DNA of 64,000 nt from positions 26,800 through 90,799 of the forward strand of contig CACLRF010000001.1 of NCBI GenBank assembly GCA_902609235.1. Direction: 5' to 3'. The notes under the pieces were generated by a model, which saw only the letters and a program-made list of their open reading frames with translations, made no database searches and was not told where the DNA came from. Position numbers and translations under genes: made by a program. The stretch comes from an uncultured Pelagibacteraceae bacterium (GTDB taxonomy: Bacteria; Pseudomonadota; Alphaproteobacteria; Pelagibacterales; Pelagibacteraceae). Below are positions 61,618-64,000 of the stretch, in pieces; within the stretch, counting starts at the first letter, position 1, and each line of letters starts with the position of its first letter.

Positions 61618-62672
61618 TAATTATACTCCTTCGATGTAAGCTCATACAAACGACTAATGGTTCGTTTAAATGGTTTTTCTAATAATCTTGAAGAGGTAAA
61701 TTGATCTAAATTTATATCAGCTGTAACTGCTAATGAAATATTTTTATCATAAATTACATCTAACAAAGTGATAAAACGTTGTTGTTGATTTGAATTCACA
61801 TCATTAAATTGGGGTATCTGATCTATTACCATAAATTTACAGTTTTTAACAATTTCTAAATAATCTTCCGCTCCTAAATTTTGATCACAAAGTTGATTAA
61901 AGTCACATCTAATAATTCCTTCATAAAAGTTTTCTATTTTAAACTCTCTTCCCTTCACATTAATTTTTATTGAAGATTGTTTTTTATCCTTTGTTATGGT
62001 TCTAAAAAATTTGTTAATCTTAAAATTGGTTTTTTGATTAAGTGGAAAAAAATACCTTTGTTTTTGATTGTCATTAGATTTTCTATAGTCATCCCCGATT
62101 TTTAATTCATACTCGATTGATTGATTTTCCATTATTTTTACAAAAGGTATGAATTGTTCACGTTGAAGACCCTCTTTATAAAGTTCTGAAATTTTAGTAT
62201 TTGAAGTGAGAATAATTTTAATATCTTCTTTAAATATTTTTTCAAATAGTTTTCCTAAAATCATTGCATCAACAATGTTTGTTACTTGGAACTCATCGAA
62301 ATAAACTAATGAAGCTTTTGATTTTAAATTTTTAACAAATTGATTGATTACATTTTCTTCATTTTTTTCTTTTTGCTCATGGACAAAATCATGAAAACTT
62401 AACATAAATTCATTAAAATGCTTTTTTAATTTTTTTTTTTCAAGATGATCATAAAATAAGTTTAAAATCATTGTTTTACCAACACCTACACCGCCATATA
62501 AATAAAATCCTTTTTTAGTTTTTTGTTTGGAAAATAATTTTGAAAAAAATGATTTATAATTACTATTATAGTAATCTTCTAATTTTTTAATAACTTTGAT
62601 TTGATTAGGATTAACTTCTAAATTTTGATTTTCACAATAAGATATGAATTCTTTTTCAAATTTTTTTGGCAT
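61617..62672 (-). CDS. zapE: Cell division protein ZapE-like ATPase (AFG1 family)
   Basis: About 351 residues from the ATG at 62672, which overlaps the upstream stop as TGATG; a TTG at 62675 is less likely. Walker A is GGVGVGKT (about residues 57-64), Walker B is LVYFDEFQVTNIVDAM, and LTSNTKISELYKEGLQREQF (sensor region) is diagnostic of the AFG1/ZapE AAA-like family. It binds FtsZ or acts in protein quality control in related organisms. It is cytoplasmic and coupled to both neighbours. Confidence 0.92.
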   Translation of the reverse strand: MPKKFEKEFISYCENQNLEVNPNQIKVIKKLEDYYNSNYKSFFSKLFSKQKTKKGFYLYGGVGVGKTMILNLFYDHLEKKKLKKHFNEFMLSFHDFVHEQKEKNEENVINQFVKNLKSKASLVYFDEFQVTNIVDAMILGKLFEKIFKEDIKIILTSNTKISELYKEGLQREQFIPFVKIMENQSIEYELKIGDDYRKSNDNQKQRYFFPLNQKTNFKINKFFRTITKDKKQSSIKINVKGREFKIENFYEGIIRCDFNQLCDQNLGAEDYLEIVKNCKFMVIDQIPQFNDVNSNQQQRFITLLDVIYDKNISLAVTADINLDQFTSSRLLEKPFKRTISRLYELTSKEYN

Positions 62673-63103
62673 CAATTTTTTTTAGTTTTAAAGTCAATAC
62701 CATATTCTGATCTTGGTCCTTTCCTTAGCCCAAATGGACCTGAGATAAATAAAGTTAATGGTTTGGTTCCTGGTTCTAAATCTACTCGATGCAAATTATT
62801 TGCTGATCTAAAGCCAATATACCCTGGTGGACGCCAAAACTTACCAGTACTTAATGTTTCCCAATAACCACCTCTTAAAATTATAGTGATATAAGGAAAT
62901 GTGTGATTATGAACTCCTTCTCCATGGTCATCTGCTAGGATCTCATGAATCAATATATTGAATGGAAACCATTTAGGTCTATACCTCATCAAAACATAGT
63001 ACCTATTCATCCATGGTTTTGCTTCTTCAAATTTAGGATGTGAAGGGCCTCTATCTAAAACAACTTTTTTTCTTCCAATAAAACTAAGGAATTTAAGAAA
63101 CAT
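62672..63103 (-). CDS. Cupin-fold protein
   Basis: This 143-residue protein has a single cupin barrel: HNHTFPYITIILRGGYWE carries the HxH and Gly-rich motif 1, and LHRVDLEPGTKPLTLFISGP carries motif 2 with a further histidine. It may bind a metal and could be a dioxygenase, isomerase or sugar-binding protein. It lies 2 bp after the BamB-like gene and overlaps zapE by 1 bp. No specific role can be given. Confidence 0.75.
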   Translation of the reverse strand: MFLKFLSFIGRKKVVLDRGPSHPKFEEAKPWMNRYYVLMRYRPKWFPFNILIHEILADDHGEGVHNHTFPYITIILRGGYWETLSTGKFWRPPGYIGFRSANNLHRVDLEPGTKPLTLFISGPFGLRKGPRSEYGIDFKTKKN

Positions 63104-63105
63104 TT

Positions 63106-64000
63106 TTACTTATATTCTATTATCGAGTTATCCTTAATTATATATAGTTTATTATCGAAGATAAATGGTTTTGAAATTTGATTGCCATCTAATTTAAAAG
63201 TATTAATGATTTCTCCAGTCTGAATACTTGCAACGATTAGCACACCATTATTAAATGATAAAAAAATATTATCTGAACCTAAAGCTATGCCAATAGGTTT
63301 AATAAATTGACGCTGTTTAGCTTTAAAATTAATTAATAAATTATTTGATTTAATTATATTTCCTCGAAGACTATCGATAAAATATAGAAAACCTTCATTA
63401 GAGACAGTAAAAATTATATTATCAGTAATGACAGGTCTAATATTTGAATTGATTTTTTGTTTCCAATTTAAAAAACCATTATTTTTATTAACTGAATAGA
63501 ACTCATTTCTATTATTTGAAAAAAAAATAGAGTCTTTTTCCAACACTATATCAGAGGTTATCAATGATGCTGACTCAGCATAAATTAAGTTATTTTGTGT
63601 TGGAGTTTGCCATATTAAAATTCCCTTATTAACATCTAAAGCTGTAATATCACCAATTGAATTGGTGAAAATAACTTTTTCATTATCAATTACAATTGAT
63701 AATGTTTTTTTCGACTTAACAAAAAAATTTTCTGTTTGATAGCTCCAAATTCTGTTTCCATTTTTTATTGAAAAACAATGAATTATATTCTCATAATCAA
63801 CAATATAAAGTTTATCTTTATAAATTTTAATTTGAGAATTAAATGGAGTTAAGTTTGTTTTGCTCCATAATAGTTCTCCATTTTTTAAATCGACAGCATA
63901 ATATTTTGATAAATTGTCTGTAATTATTAAGATATCGTTTTCGTGAGTTATATTAAGTAAAATATTTAATTTTTTCTCTTGTTTAGAATAAAAATTTTTT
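63106..64000 (-). CDS. Outer-membrane assembly factor BamB-like beta-propeller protein, N-terminus outside window
   Basis: The frame is open from the right window edge to the stop at 63106 (about 297 residues visible); the first residues are missing. It has repeated PQQ-type beta-propeller blades: GDITALDVNKGILIWQTP, FYSVNKNNGFLNWKQKI, FIDSLRGNIIKSNN and VASIQTGEIINTFKLD. This matches the BamB family of the outer-membrane beta-barrel assembly machinery. A TTG at 63564 inside the frame is not a true start. A lipoprotein signal would be in the missing part. Confidence 0.8.
   Translation of the reverse strand, partial: KNFYSKQEKKLNILLNITHENDILIITDNLSKYYAVDLKNGELLWSKTNLTPFNSQIKIYKDKLYIVDYENIIHCFSIKNGNRIWSYQTENFFVKSKKTLSIVIDNEKVIFTNSIGDITALDVNKGILIWQTPTQNNLIYAESASLITSDIVLEKDSIFFSNNRNEFYSVNKNNGFLNWKQKINSNIRPVITDNIIFTVSNEGFLYFIDSLRGNIIKSNNLLINFKAKQRQFIKPIGIALGSDNIFLSFNNGVLIVASIQTGEIINTFKLDGNQISKPFIFDNKLYIIKDNSIIEYK

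Noticed and set aside
63106-63564. A 152-residue protein starting at 63564
   Set aside because: The start would be TTG, and the frame continues upstream with clear PQQ-type blades to the window edge.
1-64000. CRISPR arrays, tRNA/rRNA genes, insertion sequences, prophage
   Set aside because: I found no regular spacer-repeat pattern, no cloverleaf-like gene, no transposase or integrase frames, and no phage structural genes.

Overview
The window looks like a chromosomal segment of a SAR11-clade marine alphaproteobacterium (Pelagibacter-like). The evidence is a very AT-rich composition, almost no intergenic DNA, many 1-8 bp gene overlaps, lysine/asparagine/isoleucine-rich proteins, and a gene set dominated by methylated osmolytes (glycine betaine, DMSP-type sulfur compounds, TMA/TMAO, methylamine) and one-carbon metabolism. 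I see no rRNA, tRNA, insertion sequence, prophage or CRISPR array. No stretch of more than 300 bases lacks a gene.

Layout. (1) 1-15740, minus strand: 18 closely packed co-directional genes. They start with a Rieske oxygenase, betaine-homocysteine methyltransferase and a dimethylglycine/sarcosine dehydrogenase (glycine betaine catabolism). They continue through a methyltransferase/SET pair, a DddP-like M24 protein, a kinase/nucleotidyltransferase pair, a 2OG-Fe(II) oxygenase, an ECHDC3-type crotonase, a methanethiol oxidase/selenium-binding protein, a ferredoxin, a CoA-binding protein, a BT1-like transporter and a flavodoxin-fold reductase, and end in a second dehydrogenase cut by the left edge. 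(2) 16018-20107, plus: a betaine-type substrate-binding protein and permease without an ATPase, then a MetF-like protein overlapping a DmdA-like demethylase. (3) 20154-29280: a Yip1 protein, an unassigned operon (dipeptidase, a large unknown protein, DUF3726, a 55-residue CxxC protein), purEK, GNAT, cold-shock protein, an aspartate racemase-like protein and an EamA transporter. (4) 29291-34397, minus: heterotetrameric sarcosine oxidase (or N-methylglutamate dehydrogenase) genes in the order B-D-A-G, divergent from fhs. (5) 36364-58626: a methylamine block with tmm (TMA monooxygenase), a TMAO/betaine-type ABC transporter (tmoX, tmoV, tmoW) continuing into glpK and gpsA, tdm (TMAO demethylase), a MarR-like regulator, a DAO-family oxidoreductase, a type III glutamine synthetase-like protein, three glutamate-synthase-like subunits (mgsABC type), an Amt transporter, two tiny membrane proteins and gmaS. 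(6) 58628-64000: a diaminopropionate ammonia-lyase-like enzyme, photolyase, YjbQ, ZapE, a cupin and a BamB-like protein cut by the right edge.

Together the genes can be read as import and stepwise demethylation of quaternary and tertiary amines. TMA -> TMAO (Tmm) -> dimethylamine + formaldehyde/methylene-THF (Tdm). Methylamine -> gamma-glutamylmethylamide (GmaS) -> N-methylglutamate (Mgs) -> glutamate (Mgd/Sox-type). Betaine -> dimethylglycine -> sarcosine -> glycine. Fhs and the MetF-like protein handle the THF-bound carbon. The least explained parts are the ATPase-less transporter with MetF-like/DmdA-like genes, the kinase/nucleotidyltransferase/oxygenase cassette, the DUF3726 operon, and the small proteins embedded in the TMAO transporter and Amt loci.
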